A stretch of 64,000 bases of DNA from Streptomyces sp. DSM 15324 (GTDB lineage Bacteria > Actinomycetota > Actinomycetes > Streptomycetales > Streptomycetaceae), in the NCBI RefSeq assembly GCF_001514285.1, contig NZ_KQ949035.1:62001-126000 (forward strand), read 5' to 3'. Positions 24,085-32,656 of the stretch are shown piece by piece. Positions within the stretch are counted from its first letter, which is position 1. The number at the start of each line of letters is the position of its first letter. Both the position numbers and the translations under genes were made by a program. The notes beneath the pieces were generated by a model, which was not told the origin of the DNA, searched no databases, and saw only the letters and a program-made list of their open reading frames with translations.

Positions 24085-26529
24085 ATGGCACAGGGCACGG
24101 TCCAGGTGACGCACACCGGCACATCGAGGTGGCGCCGCCGCACGGGTGAGTACGCATCGCTCGCCGCCGCCCTGGAGGCCGCGGCCGAGGGCGACGTCCT
24201 CACCATCGCTCCCGGCACCTACCGGGAGAACCTCGTCGTGCAGCGGTCGGTGACCCTGCGCGGCCCCGAGGGCTCGCCCGGCTCCGTACGGATCGCTCCC
24301 GTCGACGGGGTGCCGCTGACGGTGTGCGCGTCGGCGGTGGTGCAGGACCTGCACGTGGAGGGCCAGGACGCGGCCGCCCCCGCGGTCCTCGTCGAGGAGG
24401 GCACGCCGGAGCTGCTCGACCTGCGGATCGTCACGCGGTCCGCCACCGGCATCGAGGTGCGCGGCAACGCCCGTCCCACGCTGCGCCGGTGCACGGTCGA
24501 CAACCCGGCCGGCATCGGGATCGCCGTGGTCGACGGCGGCGGCGGTGTCTTCGAGGAGTGCGAGGTCGTCGCGGCCGGGCAGGCGGGCGTCCTGGTCCGC
24601 GGGGGCGCGCACCCCCGCCTCGAGCGCTCCCGCATTCATCACGCCTCCGGTACCGGAGTGAGCGTCACCGGGGACAACTCCGGCCTCGAAGCGGTGGGTT
24701 GCGAGATCTACGAGGTCCGGGGCAGCGGGGTGCAGGTCACCGCCCGGGCCACCGCGCACCTCACCGACTGCGCCGTGCACCGCACCACCGCCGACGGTGT
24801 CACGCTCGACACGGACGCGGTGCTGACGCTGGCCGACTGCCGAATCCACGACATCCCGGAGAACGCGATCGACCTCAGGTCGCGCTCCGTGCTGACGCTG
24901 ACCCGTACGACGGTGCGTCAGTTCGGCCGCAACGGACTGTCGGTGTGGGACCCGGGCACCCGGGTCGACGCCAACCAGTGCGAGATCTTCGACAGCACCG
25001 GGGACTACCCGGCCGTCTGGGTCAGCGACGGCGCGACCGCCGTCCTCGACTCCTGCCGGGTGCACGACGTGCCGGACGCGCTGTTCGTCCTCGACCGCGG
25101 TTCGCGTGCGGACGTCATCGACAGCGATCTGACGCAGGTGCGCAACACGGCCGTGTCGGTGAGCGACGGAGCGACCGCCCAGCTCGACGACTGCCGGATC
25201 CGGGAGGCCGCGACCGGCGCCTGGTTCCGCGACCACGGCAGCGGCGGCACCCTCAACAACTGCACGGTGGACGGCGTCCAGACGGGGGTGATCGTCACCA
25301 AGGGCGCGGACCCCACGGTGGAGCGCTGCACGGTCACCTCCCCCGCCGAGGCCGGCTTCTACGTCTCCGCCGGGGGCCGGGGCAGCTTCCTGAACTGCCG
25401 GGTCACCGACAGCGGGGGCTACGGCTTCCATGTCATAGACGGTTGCCGGGCGACCCTGCGCAGATGCCGTACGGAGCGCTGCGCGCGCGGGGGGTACGAG
25501 TTCGCGGAGACCGGGGCCGACGGGGCGCCCGGTGCGGGAGCCGTGGTCGAGGACTGCACCAGCGACGAGAGCGCAGGCCTGCGGACCGCGGCGAGCCGGG
25601 AGACGGCCGTGCAGACGACCTCCGCCGGAGTGGGTCTGCTCGGTCCGATCCCCGAGCAGCGGGTGACCGTGCCGGAGCCGCAGGCGGCGCCGGCCGAGGC
25701 CGGGACGGAGGTGCCGGTGCGGACGTCCCTGGACGTGCTGGGCGAGCTCGACGCGCTGGTGGGCCTGGAGAGCGTCAAGCGCGAGGTACGGGCGCTGACG
25801 GACATGATCGAGGTGGGCCGGCGCCGGCAGCGGGCGGGCCTGAAGGCGGCCTCGGTCAAGCGCCACCTGGTGTTCACGGGCTCCCCCGGCACCGGCAAGA
25901 CGACGGTCGCCCGCCTGTACGGCGAGATCCTCGCGGCCCTGGAGGTGCTGGAGAAGGGCCATCTCGTCGAGGTGTCCCGGGTCGACCTCGTCGGCGAGCA
26001 CATCGGGTCCACCGCCATCCGTACCCAGGAGGCGTTCCAGCGGGCGCACGGCGGGGTGCTGTTCATCGACGAGGCGTACGCGCTCTCGCCGGAGGACGCG
26101 GGCCGGGACTTCGGCAAGGAGGCCATCGACACGCTCGTGAAGCTGATGGAGGACCACCGGGACTCCGTGGTGGTGATCGTGGCGGGCTACACGGCCGAGA
26201 TGGAGCGGTTCCTGACCGTCAACCCGGGTGTGGCGTCCCGTTTCTCACGGACCATCACCTTCGGCGACTACGGCCCGGACGAGCTGCTGCGGATCGTGGA
26301 GCAGCAGGCCGAGGAGCACGAGTACCGGCTGGCGCCGGGCAGCGCCGAGGCTCTGCTGAAGTACTTCACCGAGATCCCCAAGGGCGCCGCCTTCGGCAAC
26401 GGGCGTACGGCCCGCCAGACGTTCGAGGCGATGGTGGAGCGGCACGCGAGCCGGGTCGCCCAGCTCGCCGAGCCGAACACGGACGACCTGACCCTGCTGT
26501 TCGTGGAGGACCTGCCCGAGCTGCCCTGA
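24085..26529 (+). CDS. Right-handed beta-helix protein fused to an EccA/CbbX-type AAA+ ATPase
   Basis: An 814-residue protein with two parts. Residues 20-500 form a parallel beta-helix of about 17 PbH1-like rungs, each roughly 23 residues, with the recurring wording xxxxCxVxxxxxxGVxVxxGAxPxLxx (for example LRRCTVDNPAGIGIAVVDG and LTDCAVHRTTADGVTLDTD). Residues 540-814 form an AAA+ domain: LVGLESVKREVRAL, Walker A GSPGTGKT near 598, Walker B VLFIDEAYAL near 656, sensor VVIVAGYTAEM, arginine finger region VASRFSRTITF. The ATPase belongs to the CbxX/EccA class, which remodels Rubisco activators or type VII secretion partners. No ESX genes are present here. There is no signal peptide, so the helix is cytosolic. 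ATG 24085 has a G-run about 12 nt upstream. Confidence 0.9.
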   Translation: MAQGTVQVTHTGTSRWRRRTGEYASLAAALEAAAEGDVLTIAPGTYRENLVVQRSVTLRGPEGSPGSVRIAPVDGVPLTVCASAVVQDLHVEGQDAAAPAVLVEEGTPELLDLRIVTRSATGIEVRGNARPTLRRCTVDNPAGIGIAVVDGGGGVFEECEVVAAGQAGVLVRGGAHPRLERSRIHHASGTGVSVTGDNSGLEAVGCEIYEVRGSGVQVTARATAHLTDCAVHRTTADGVTLDTDAVLTLADCRIHDIPENAIDLRSRSVLTLTRTTVRQFGRNGLSVWDPGTRVDANQCEIFDSTGDYPAVWVSDGATAVLDSCRVHDVPDALFVLDRGSRADVIDSDLTQVRNTAVSVSDGATAQLDDCRIREAATGAWFRDHGSGGTLNNCTVDGVQTGVIVTKGADPTVERCTVTSPAEAGFYVSAGGRGSFLNCRVTDSGGYGFHVIDGCRATLRRCRTERCARGGYEFAETGADGAPGAGAVVEDCTSDESAGLRTAASRETAVQTTSAGVGLLGPIPEQRVTVPEPQAAPAEAGTEVPVRTSLDVLGELDALVGLESVKREVRALTDMIEVGRRRQRAGLKAASVKRHLVFTGSPGTGKTTVARLYGEILAALEVLEKGHLVEVSRVDLVGEHIGSTAIRTQEAFQRAHGGVLFIDEAYALSPEDAGRDFGKEAIDTLVKLMEDHRDSVVVIVAGYTAEMERFLTVNPGVASRFSRTITFGDYGPDELLRIVEQQAEEHEYRLAPGSAEALLKYFTEIPKGAAFGNGRTARQTFEAMVERHASRVAQLAEPNTDDLTLLFVEDLPELP

Positions 26530-26556
26530 CCCGGGCTCTCAGGCGCGCTGCCCGGG
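26530..26556. terminator. Hairpin between convergent genes
   Basis: CCCGGGC (26530-26536) pairs with GCCCGGG (26550-26556). It overlaps the stop codons of the beta-helix/AAA+ gene and the convergent hydrolase gene, so it can terminate both. Confidence 0.5.
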
Positions 26557-28986
26557 CAGTTGTGGGCTCAGCCGGGCCAGCAGGCGGGCGCGTTCCTCGG
26601 CGAAGGCCGGGTCCGCCTGGTAGTCGGAGTGGCCGAGGACGGGCGCGGGCAGCGGGTGTTCGGCGGTGCGGCCGTACGCCAGCGGGTCCGCGAGGGGCGC
26701 GCGGTCCACCTCGGGGCCGCAGTCGTCGCCGGTCAGGCGTACCGGGCCGCCGATGGGGTCGGTAAGGCGGTACAGGTTGCGCCAGCAGTCGATGTCCCGG
26801 TGCAGGGCGGCGAGCGCGGCGGGGCCGAAGTGGGCCGGGAACCAGCGGCCGTAGAGGCGCTCGATCGGGGAGCCGTAGGTCAGCAGGGCGACCCGCTTGC
26901 GGTCGGACGGTTTCAGCTGCCAGGCGGCGGCCGCGGCGAGGACGCTGCCCTGGGAGTGCCCGGAGAGGACGAGTCGCCCGCCGGTGGCACGCGTCCAGCC
27001 GGTGATCCGCCAGGTGAGGTCGGGCACCGCGCGCTCGGCGTAGCAGGGCGGGGCGAAGGGGTGGGCGGCGCGCGGCCAGAAGGTGCCCACGTCCCACAGG
27101 ATGCCGATGGTGCGCCGTGCGGCGGCGTCCTTGTAGGCGCGCCGGCCCCAGGTGACGAAGAGGAGGAAGCCGAGGCCGATCAGCCAGGAGCCGAGCGCCT
27201 GCGCGGCCTGGGCGGCGCCGTGGACGAGGGAGCCGGCCGCCGCCGTGGCCCGGACCGGCGTCTCACCGCTCACGGAGGCCCCGACGAGGGCGCCCGCGCC
27301 GAGGAACAGGGTCGAGGTGGCGGTCACGGCGACGAGGAGGGGCCCGCGGTCGGTGAGCGCGGCCATCGACCGGGTGCGGGCGATGCGGCGGGTGCGGGCC
27401 GGGTCGCCGGGGTCGGCGCGGTACTCCCGGACCACCGCGGCCCGCTCGGCCCGGGTGAGCTGCCAGGTCCGCCGCCCGAGCAGGGCGCACAGCACCGCCA
27501 GGACGGCGAGCAGCACGGGGATCACGGACGCCTGCCAGGTCAGCAGCACCGGCGGACCGGCGATCGAGGTCCCGGTCCCGTCCAGCCAGTCCGCGACCCG
27601 CTGCGCCACCCCGCCGGACATCACCCCGCCCAGCGCGCAGGCCAGCATCACGACAGCGGGCCCGCCCAGCCCCCGCAGCGCGGACCGCTCCCCGTCCCCC
27701 GGCCGGGCCGCGGCGGCCGGACCCGCCGGGTCCGGCGGGGCGGATTCTCCGGGCTCCGGCCGCCGGGACACGGAGTCGACCGGGGCCCCTCCCTGAGGAG
27801 GTACCGCGACCGCGGCGCCCCTCCCCTGGCCCGTGCGGTCCCGGCGGCCCCGGTGCAGGGCGCGGGCGACGGCGGCCAGGGTGAGGACGAGGGTGCCCTG
27901 GGCGAGGGCGAGGGCGCCGAAGGCCGGGTCGCCTGCCAGGCGGCCGGAGGAGTGCCAGTGCGGGCGGCTCCAGGCGGTGTAGAGGAGGGTGAGGGCGAGG
28001 AGGGCGAGGGCGGTGAGGGGGAGGCGGTGGACGAGGTGGGCGTCGAGGGTGCGGTCGAGGCGGTTCTCGCTGCGGCCGCGCCGGCACACCACCCAGACCA
28101 CGGCGAGCGCTCCGGCGGCCAGGGACACCTCCAGCAGCCGGCCGAGCGCGTCCAGGACGGCGGGGCCGCCGGGCCGGTGGTCCTCGCGGGCGGTGGCCGT
28201 ACCGACCGCCGCGGCCACCGTGAGCAGCCCCGCCGCGGTGTGCGCGGCGCGCAGCCGGGCGACGAGACGGCGGCCGTACCAGAAGCCGGGGCGGCTCAGC
28301 GCCGTGTGGACGGGGCCGTGCTCGGGCTCGGGAACGCGGTCGAGCGGTTCCTGGGACTCGTACGCCCGCCAGGTGCGGTGGGAGAGGTACCACAGGAGGC
28401 CGGTCAGGGCGGTCGGGACCAGGGCCGCGAGGGCGAGGCGGCGGCCCGGCGTGCTCCACCAGCCGCCGTGCGAGCCGCCGGGGGACAGAAAGCCCAGCCA
28501 GGAGTGGCGGGCGGCGCACGCGCGGGTGCCGGCGCACTGCCAGGCGGTGAGGTCGAGGGCGACCTCGCAGGCCGCCGCGACGAGGAGGACCGTCAGGCTG
28601 AGGCCGGCGAGCCGGACGAGCAGGCCGTAGAGGCGGACCGCACGGGTGCCCTCGCGGGCCGCGGGGCGCATCCAGTGGGCGAGGTTGACCACCATGAACG
28701 GCAGCAGTAACAGCCACAGCGCACGGGTGCCGTTGCCGGAGGTCAGGTTGGACCAGACGTACGCCTCGGGGACCGGCCGCCCGTCGGGTGCGCCGGAGGG
28801 CGCGTTGGCGTCGGCCGCCGGGGCGTCCGCATCGGCGTCCTCGGCCCGGCGGTAGACCGCCGCCGTCTCGTCGCCGGTGATCCGTACCGTGCGCGGATCG
28901 TTCAGCATCTTCTCGGGCGTGGCGCCGCCCACGCCGTGGACCAGGAGTTCCAGGGCCGCTCTGCCCGTCGAGGCGCCTTCCACCAT
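26539..28986 (-). CDS. Large polytopic membrane protein with alpha/beta-hydrolase domain
   Basis: An 815-residue protein. An early block LELLVHGVGGATPEKMLNDP resembles the start of a lipase fold. Ten or more transmembrane helices follow in several groups between about residues 80 and 610. The C-terminal 200 residues contain the nucleophile elbow GHSQGSVLAAAAAWQL, then VALLTYGSPIERLYGRWFP, which is typical of lipase-class alpha/beta hydrolases. The active site probably faces the cytosol. The split of the hydrolase fold around a large membrane insert is odd. The substrate is unknown. ATG 28986 has AGGGGGGAG 5 nt upstream; GTG 28992 is the alternative. Confidence 0.78.
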   Translation of the reverse strand: MVEGASTGRAALELLVHGVGGATPEKMLNDPRTVRITGDETAAVYRRAEDADADAPAADANAPSGAPDGRPVPEAYVWSNLTSGNGTRALWLLLLPFMVVNLAHWMRPAAREGTRAVRLYGLLVRLAGLSLTVLLVAAACEVALDLTAWQCAGTRACAARHSWLGFLSPGGSHGGWWSTPGRRLALAALVPTALTGLLWYLSHRTWRAYESQEPLDRVPEPEHGPVHTALSRPGFWYGRRLVARLRAAHTAAGLLTVAAAVGTATAREDHRPGGPAVLDALGRLLEVSLAAGALAVVWVVCRRGRSENRLDRTLDAHLVHRLPLTALALLALTLLYTAWSRPHWHSSGRLAGDPAFGALALAQGTLVLTLAAVARALHRGRRDRTGQGRGAAVAVPPQGGAPVDSVSRRPEPGESAPPDPAGPAAAARPGDGERSALRGLGGPAVVMLACALGGVMSGGVAQRVADWLDGTGTSIAGPPVLLTWQASVIPVLLAVLAVLCALLGRRTWQLTRAERAAVVREYRADPGDPARTRRIARTRSMAALTDRGPLLVAVTATSTLFLGAGALVGASVSGETPVRATAAAGSLVHGAAQAAQALGSWLIGLGFLLFVTWGRRAYKDAAARRTIGILWDVGTFWPRAAHPFAPPCYAERAVPDLTWRITGWTRATGGRLVLSGHSQGSVLAAAAAWQLKPSDRKRVALLTYGSPIERLYGRWFPAHFGPAALAALHRDIDCWRNLYRLTDPIGGPVRLTGDDCGPEVDRAPLADPLAYGRTAEHPLPAPVLGHSDYQADPAFAEERARLLARLSPQLPGQRA

Positions 28987-29260
28987 GTGCACTCCCCCCT
29001 GACACGCCGCATCGCTGTGTCCGCGCGGGCACAGGATCTCCGCTCCGGCGGGCGTCCACACCCCGGCACACCGAATCTCCCCGATCCGTGCGACACGGGA
29101 ACTTCACGGCTCCGGTCGGCATGCACGCGTCGGGGGCTGGCACGGTCGGGGTCCTGTCGTGCGAGGATGGGACGCCCGCGCACCCGGGACCGGTGAGAAT
29201 CCTCTCGTCGCAGCAGGTGAGCGGGCCTGTCGAACCGCCGAGGAAAGGACCGGAGCGTAC

Positions 29261-30091
29261 GTGAGCGAGAATCAGAACCTCCTCGCGGAGCAGCGCCGCT
29301 CCCTGATCCTGGACGAGGTGCGCCGCCGGGGCGGCGTCCGTGTCAACGAGCTGACCCGCAAACTCGGCGTGTCGGACATGACGGTCCGCCGCGACCTGGA
29401 CGCGCTGGCCCGGCAGGGTGTGCTGGAGAAGGTGCACGGCGGCGCGGTCCCGGTGGTGGAGGCGAGCACGCACGAGCCCGGCTTCGAGGCGAAGTCGGGG
29501 CTGGAGCTGACCGCCAAGGAGGACATCGCGCGGGCCGCCGCGGAGCTGGTCGCGCCGGGGAGCGCGATCGCGCTGTCGGGCGGTACGACGACCTATGCGC
29601 TGGCCCACCAGCTGCTCGAGGTGCCGGACCTGACCGTGGTGACGAACTCGGTGCGGGTGGCCGACGTCTTCCACGTGGCGCAGCGCACCTCGGGCCCCCG
29701 GCAGGGCGCGGCGACGGTGGTGCTGACCGGTGGGGTGCGCACCCCGTCCGACTCGCTGGTGGGGCCGGTCGCCGACCAGGCCATCGCGGCGCTCCACTTC
29801 GATCTGCTGTTCCTCGGGGTGCACGGGATATCCACCGAGGCGGGGCTGTCCACGCCGAACCTGGCGGAGGCCGAGACCAACCGGCGCCTGGTGCACTCGG
29901 CGCGCCGGGTCGTGGTGGTCGCCGACCACACCAAGTGGGGTGTGGTGGGGCTGAGTTCGTTCGCGGCCCTGGAACAGGTCGACACCCTGGTCACGGACGG
30001 CGGGCTGCCGGGCGCGGCCCGCGCGGAGATCTCCGAGCACCTGCGGCGGCTGGTCGTCGCCGGTGAGAACGGCGCGGGGGAAGACATCTGA
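29261..30091 (+). CDS. DeoR/GlpR-family transcriptional regulator
   Basis: A 276-residue repressor. The N-terminal winged helix is textbook DeoR: RRSLILDEVRRRGGVRVNEL, then LGVSDMTVRRDLDALARQGV and LEKVHGGAV. The C-terminal sugar-phosphate-sensing domain shows LSGGTTTYALAHQL, LTVVTNSVRVADVF, LTGGVRTPSDSLVGPVA, DLLFLGVHGIS and VVVADHTKWG. The effector is expected to be a phosphorylated sugar. GTG 29261 has AAAGGACCGGAG upstream. It is divergent from the hydrolase gene (274 bp between). Its target is not obvious, since no sugar-catabolic gene is adjacent. Confidence 0.92.
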   Translation: MSENQNLLAEQRRSLILDEVRRRGGVRVNELTRKLGVSDMTVRRDLDALARQGVLEKVHGGAVPVVEASTHEPGFEAKSGLELTAKEDIARAAAELVAPGSAIALSGGTTTYALAHQLLEVPDLTVVTNSVRVADVFHVAQRTSGPRQGAATVVLTGGVRTPSDSLVGPVADQAIAALHFDLLFLGVHGISTEAGLSTPNLAEAETNRRLVHSARRVVVVADHTKWGVVGLSSFAALEQVDTLVTDGGLPGAARAEISEHLRRLVVAGENGAGEDI

Positions 30092-30143
30092 CGGGGTGAC
30101 GGCTAGGGTGGCGGCTCCGTCGACCGAGGGGGTCCGTGTCGCC

Positions 30144-30620
30144 ATGGTCCGTCGTCTGCGTCCCGAGGGCCTCGACTTCGTCGGGGCCGCTCCCGTCCGG
30201 CTGGGCTTCACCCGTGACCTGTCCGCCGCGCCGGAGCGGGTCTTCCGTGCACTGGCCTCGGACGTCTCCGGCTGGGCCGCGTGGTTCCCGGCGGTCTCCT
30301 CGGCCGAGCCGCTGGCCGAGGGCGCGGGGCGGGACGTACGACTGCGGGGTGGCGCGCGGTTCCGGGAGACGGTCCTCGCGGCGAAGGAGCCCGAGCTGTA
30401 CGCCTACCGGGTGGACCTCACCAACGCGCCGGGGGTGCGGGCGCTGGTCGAGGAGTGGCGGCTGGCGCCGGCCGGGGCGGGGACCCGGGTGCGGTGGACG
30501 TTCGCCGCGGACGGGCCCGTGGTGGTGCGGGGTGCGCTGCGGCTGGCGGGCCCGGGGCTCGGGCTGTCGTTCCGGGATGCGATGGGCCGGCTGGAACGGC
30601 GGCTCGCGGCGGGTTCGTAG
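30144..30620 (+). CDS. SRPBCC (polyketide cyclase/dehydrase-like) protein
   Basis: A 158-residue protein of the START/SRPBCC ligand-binding fold: VRLGFTRDLSAAPERVFRAL, DVSGWAAWFPAVSSAEPL, RFRETVLAAKEPELYAYRVD and a C-terminal helix FRDAMGRLERRLAAG. It probably binds a hydrophobic ligand; no active-site signature allows more. I chose ATG 30144, preceded by a GAGGGGG box at 12 nt. It lies 52 nt after the DeoR gene on the same strand, so the two may share a transcript. Confidence 0.82.
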   Translation: MVRRLRPEGLDFVGAAPVRLGFTRDLSAAPERVFRALASDVSGWAAWFPAVSSAEPLAEGAGRDVRLRGGARFRETVLAAKEPELYAYRVDLTNAPGVRALVEEWRLAPAGAGTRVRWTFAADGPVVVRGALRLAGPGLGLSFRDAMGRLERRLAAGS

Positions 30621-30635
30621 CGCGGCGCGCCCGGC

Positions 30636-31760
30636 TCATTCCGGCCAGACGCCGGTCGCCAGGAGCGACTCGATGGCCGCCGTGTAGGGCGCGATGTCCA
30701 GACCCTGTGCGGCCAGCCAGGCGTCGGAGTAGTACTTGTCGAGGTAGCGGTCGCCGGGGTCGCACAGCAGGGTGACCACACTGCCGCGCCGGCCCTCGGC
30801 GACCATCTCGGCGACGATCTTGAGCGCGCTCCACAGTCCGGTGCCCGTGGAACCGCCCGCCTTGCGGCCGATGACCTGCTCCAGGGCCCGTACTGCGGCG
30901 ACGCTGGCCGCGTCCGGGACCTTCATCATGCGGTCGATGGCACCCGGGACGAAGCTCGGCTCCATCCGGGGCCGTCCGATGCCCTCGATGCGGGAGCCGC
31001 AGTCGTAGGTGACGTCCGGGTCGCCGGTGGTCCAGCCTTCGAAGAAGCAGGAGTTCTCGGGGTCGGCGACGCAGATGCGGGTGTCACGCTGGGTGTAGTG
31101 GACGTACCGGGCGATGGTCGCGGAGGTGCCGCCGGTGCCGGCCGTGGCGACGATCCAGGCGGGCTCCGGGAACCGCTCCGACTCCAGCTGGCGGAAGACG
31201 GATTCGGCGATGTTGTTGTTCCCACGCCAGTCGGTGGCCCGCTCGGCGTAGGTGAACTGGTCCATGTAGTGGCCGCCGGTGTCCGCCGCGAGGCGGGCCG
31301 ACTCCTCGTACATGGTGCGCGGGTCGTCGACGAAGTGACAGCGGCCGCCGTGGAACTCGATGAGGCGGATCTTCTCGGCGCTCGTGGTGCGGGGCATGAC
31401 GGCGATGAAGGGCACGCCGACGAGCTTGGCGAAGTACGCCTCGGACACGGCGGTGGAGCCGCTGGAGGCCTCGATCACCGGGCGGTCCGGCCGGATCCAG
31501 CCATTGCACAGGCCGTACAGGAACAGCGAGCGGGCGAGGCGGTGTTTGAGGCTGCCGGTGGGGTGGGTGGACTCGTCCTTGAGGTACAGGTCGACACCCC
31601 AGTCGGCGGGAAGGGGGAAGTGGAGGAGATGGGTGTCGGCCGTGCGCTGGGCGTCGGCCTGCACCTTTCGGACGGCCTCTTTCAGCCAGTCGCGGTAGAA
31701 GGTGTCGCTGTGGTCGACGTCGAGGGTGGCGCCGGTCCTGGTCTGCTGGGGGGTGGTCAC
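30636..31760 (-). CDS. PLP-dependent cysteine synthase/desulfhydrase family protein (Cds1-like)
   Basis: A 374-residue fold-type II PLP enzyme. K72 in THPTGSLKHRLARSLFLYG is the Schiff-base lysine, EASSGSTAVSEAYFAKL binds the substrate carboxylate, and GTGGTSATIARY binds PLP phosphate. The whole protein closely follows the mycobacterial Cds1 (Rv3684) type: ADTHLLHFPLP, IEFHGGRCHFVDDP, TYAERATDWRGNNNIAES. Members release sulphide and pyruvate from cysteine and help redox balance. Start GTG 31760 has GGAGC 8 nt upstream. TATGAT at 31818-31823 (minus strand) is a good -10 element, so its leader would be about 50 nt. Confidence 0.9.
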   Translation of the reverse strand: MTTPQQTRTGATLDVDHSDTFYRDWLKEAVRKVQADAQRTADTHLLHFPLPADWGVDLYLKDESTHPTGSLKHRLARSLFLYGLCNGWIRPDRPVIEASSGSTAVSEAYFAKLVGVPFIAVMPRTTSAEKIRLIEFHGGRCHFVDDPRTMYEESARLAADTGGHYMDQFTYAERATDWRGNNNIAESVFRQLESERFPEPAWIVATAGTGGTSATIARYVHYTQRDTRICVADPENSCFFEGWTTGDPDVTYDCGSRIEGIGRPRMEPSFVPGAIDRMMKVPDAASVAAVRALEQVIGRKAGGSTGTGLWSALKIVAEMVAEGRRGSVVTLLCDPGDRYLDKYYSDAWLAAQGLDIAPYTAAIESLLATGVWPE

Positions 31761-31817
31761 GGCAGAAGCTCCTTACACGCATCGCGCCGACGGGCGCCCG
31801 AGGCGGCCGGCACACCG

Positions 31818-31823
31818 ATCATA
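31818..31823 (-). promoter_or_regulatory. -10 element of the Cds1-like gene
   Basis: TATGAT on the minus strand is close to the housekeeping consensus and lies about 55 nt upstream of the GTG at 31760. A convincing -35 is lacking. Confidence 0.45.
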
Positions 31824-31857
31824 GGCACCTTCCGTACCGCTTCTCACCTGCATAAAC

Positions 31858-31882
31858 ACCCCTTTGGGAACCTCAAAGGGGT
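31858..31882. repeat. Perfect 9-bp inverted repeat in divergent region
   Basis: ACCCCTTTG and CAAAGGGGT flank a 7-nt loop in the 364-bp gap between the Cds1-like gene and the small gene at 32125. It lies about 35 bp upstream of the TATGAT promoter element. That position suits an operator, although it could also form an RNA hairpin. The surrounding A/T content is high for this genome. I see no gene in the rest of this gap. Confidence 0.55.
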
Positions 31883-32124
31883 CCTGGGACGACAGTGCGG
31901 GCGCACGGGGGGCGCATTCACGCGAGTGCTCCTGAAGGGCGTGGTCGGCGGGGCGTACGCACTGGTGCTCGACGCCGGGCGGGGGCAGACTGCACCCGGC
32001 GGGGCGCGGCTCCCGGTCAGGGCGTACGCCCCTGCGCGGCGCGGGTCCCGGACGGGGGCGCACACTGGATCACCGAGGCGACGAGTTCGCTCACGCGAGG
32101 ACGACCGCAAGGGGGCGGGAAGGC

Positions 32125-32448
32125 ATGGCGGAGCCGGAGTTCACGGCGACGGGCGTGCGGATCGGGAAGAGACTGCGTTCGCTCACCCGGGCCGGGCAGG
32201 TCCGGATCAGCGGCGGCAGGCTGGAGTTGCTCACCAGTTACGGCAGCGAGATCGACAGCGCGCCGGTGCAGGCGGTCCGCGCCTCCCGGCCCTGGTTCGC
32301 CCCGGAGGACCGGGCGTTGGCCGACCTCAACGGCAACCGGTACCTGCTGACCCTCGGCGAGCACGACCCCGCGCCGGGGGAGCCGGGGCCGCCCGCGGCC
32401 CGCCGGTTCATCGAGGCCGTACGGAAGGCGGCGGGGCACTCCCGCTGA
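32125..32448 (+). CDS. Hypothetical protein, 107 residues
   Basis: A small cytosolic protein. It opens MAEPEFTATGVRIGKRLRSL and continues VRISGGRLELLTSYGSEIDS, VQAVRASRPWFAPEDRALAD and NRYLLTLGEHD. The alternation suggests a small beta-rich domain, perhaps PH-like, followed by a helix RRFIEAVRKA. I do not recognise a named family. ATG 32125 has a strong purine box (AAGGGGGCGGGAAGG) just upstream. It is followed on the same strand, 208 bp later, by the anti-sigma-type ATPase gene. Confidence 0.72.
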   Translation: MAEPEFTATGVRIGKRLRSLTRAGQVRISGGRLELLTSYGSEIDSAPVQAVRASRPWFAPEDRALADLNGNRYLLTLGEHDPAPGEPGPPAARRFIEAVRKAAGHSR

Positions 32449-32656
32449 GGCGAGGCAGCCGAGCAGCCGCGGGCCGTGCGAGTTGCGCCGCGGGACCCCC
32501 TGAGTCACGCTGTTCTCACGTCACTCTGGGTTTACCGGCGATAACGCTGCGAACCAGCCCGCCGGGCACCGCAGCAGGCGGCCGCCTCGCGCAGCAGCTC
32601 TGCTCCATCGATCCGAACTCCGTGTTCTTCCGGACCTCAGTCGGGGAGTCGCAGCC

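Noticed and set aside
24085..26529. A type VII secretion locus suggested by the EccA-like ATPase
   Set aside because: No WXG100, EccB/C/D/E or mycosin gene lies within the window.
27263..30211. A 982-codon minus-strand open frame
   Set aside because: It runs antisense to the DeoR gene and out of frame with the membrane hydrolase, and reads as Arg/Pro/Gly-rich low-complexity sequence.
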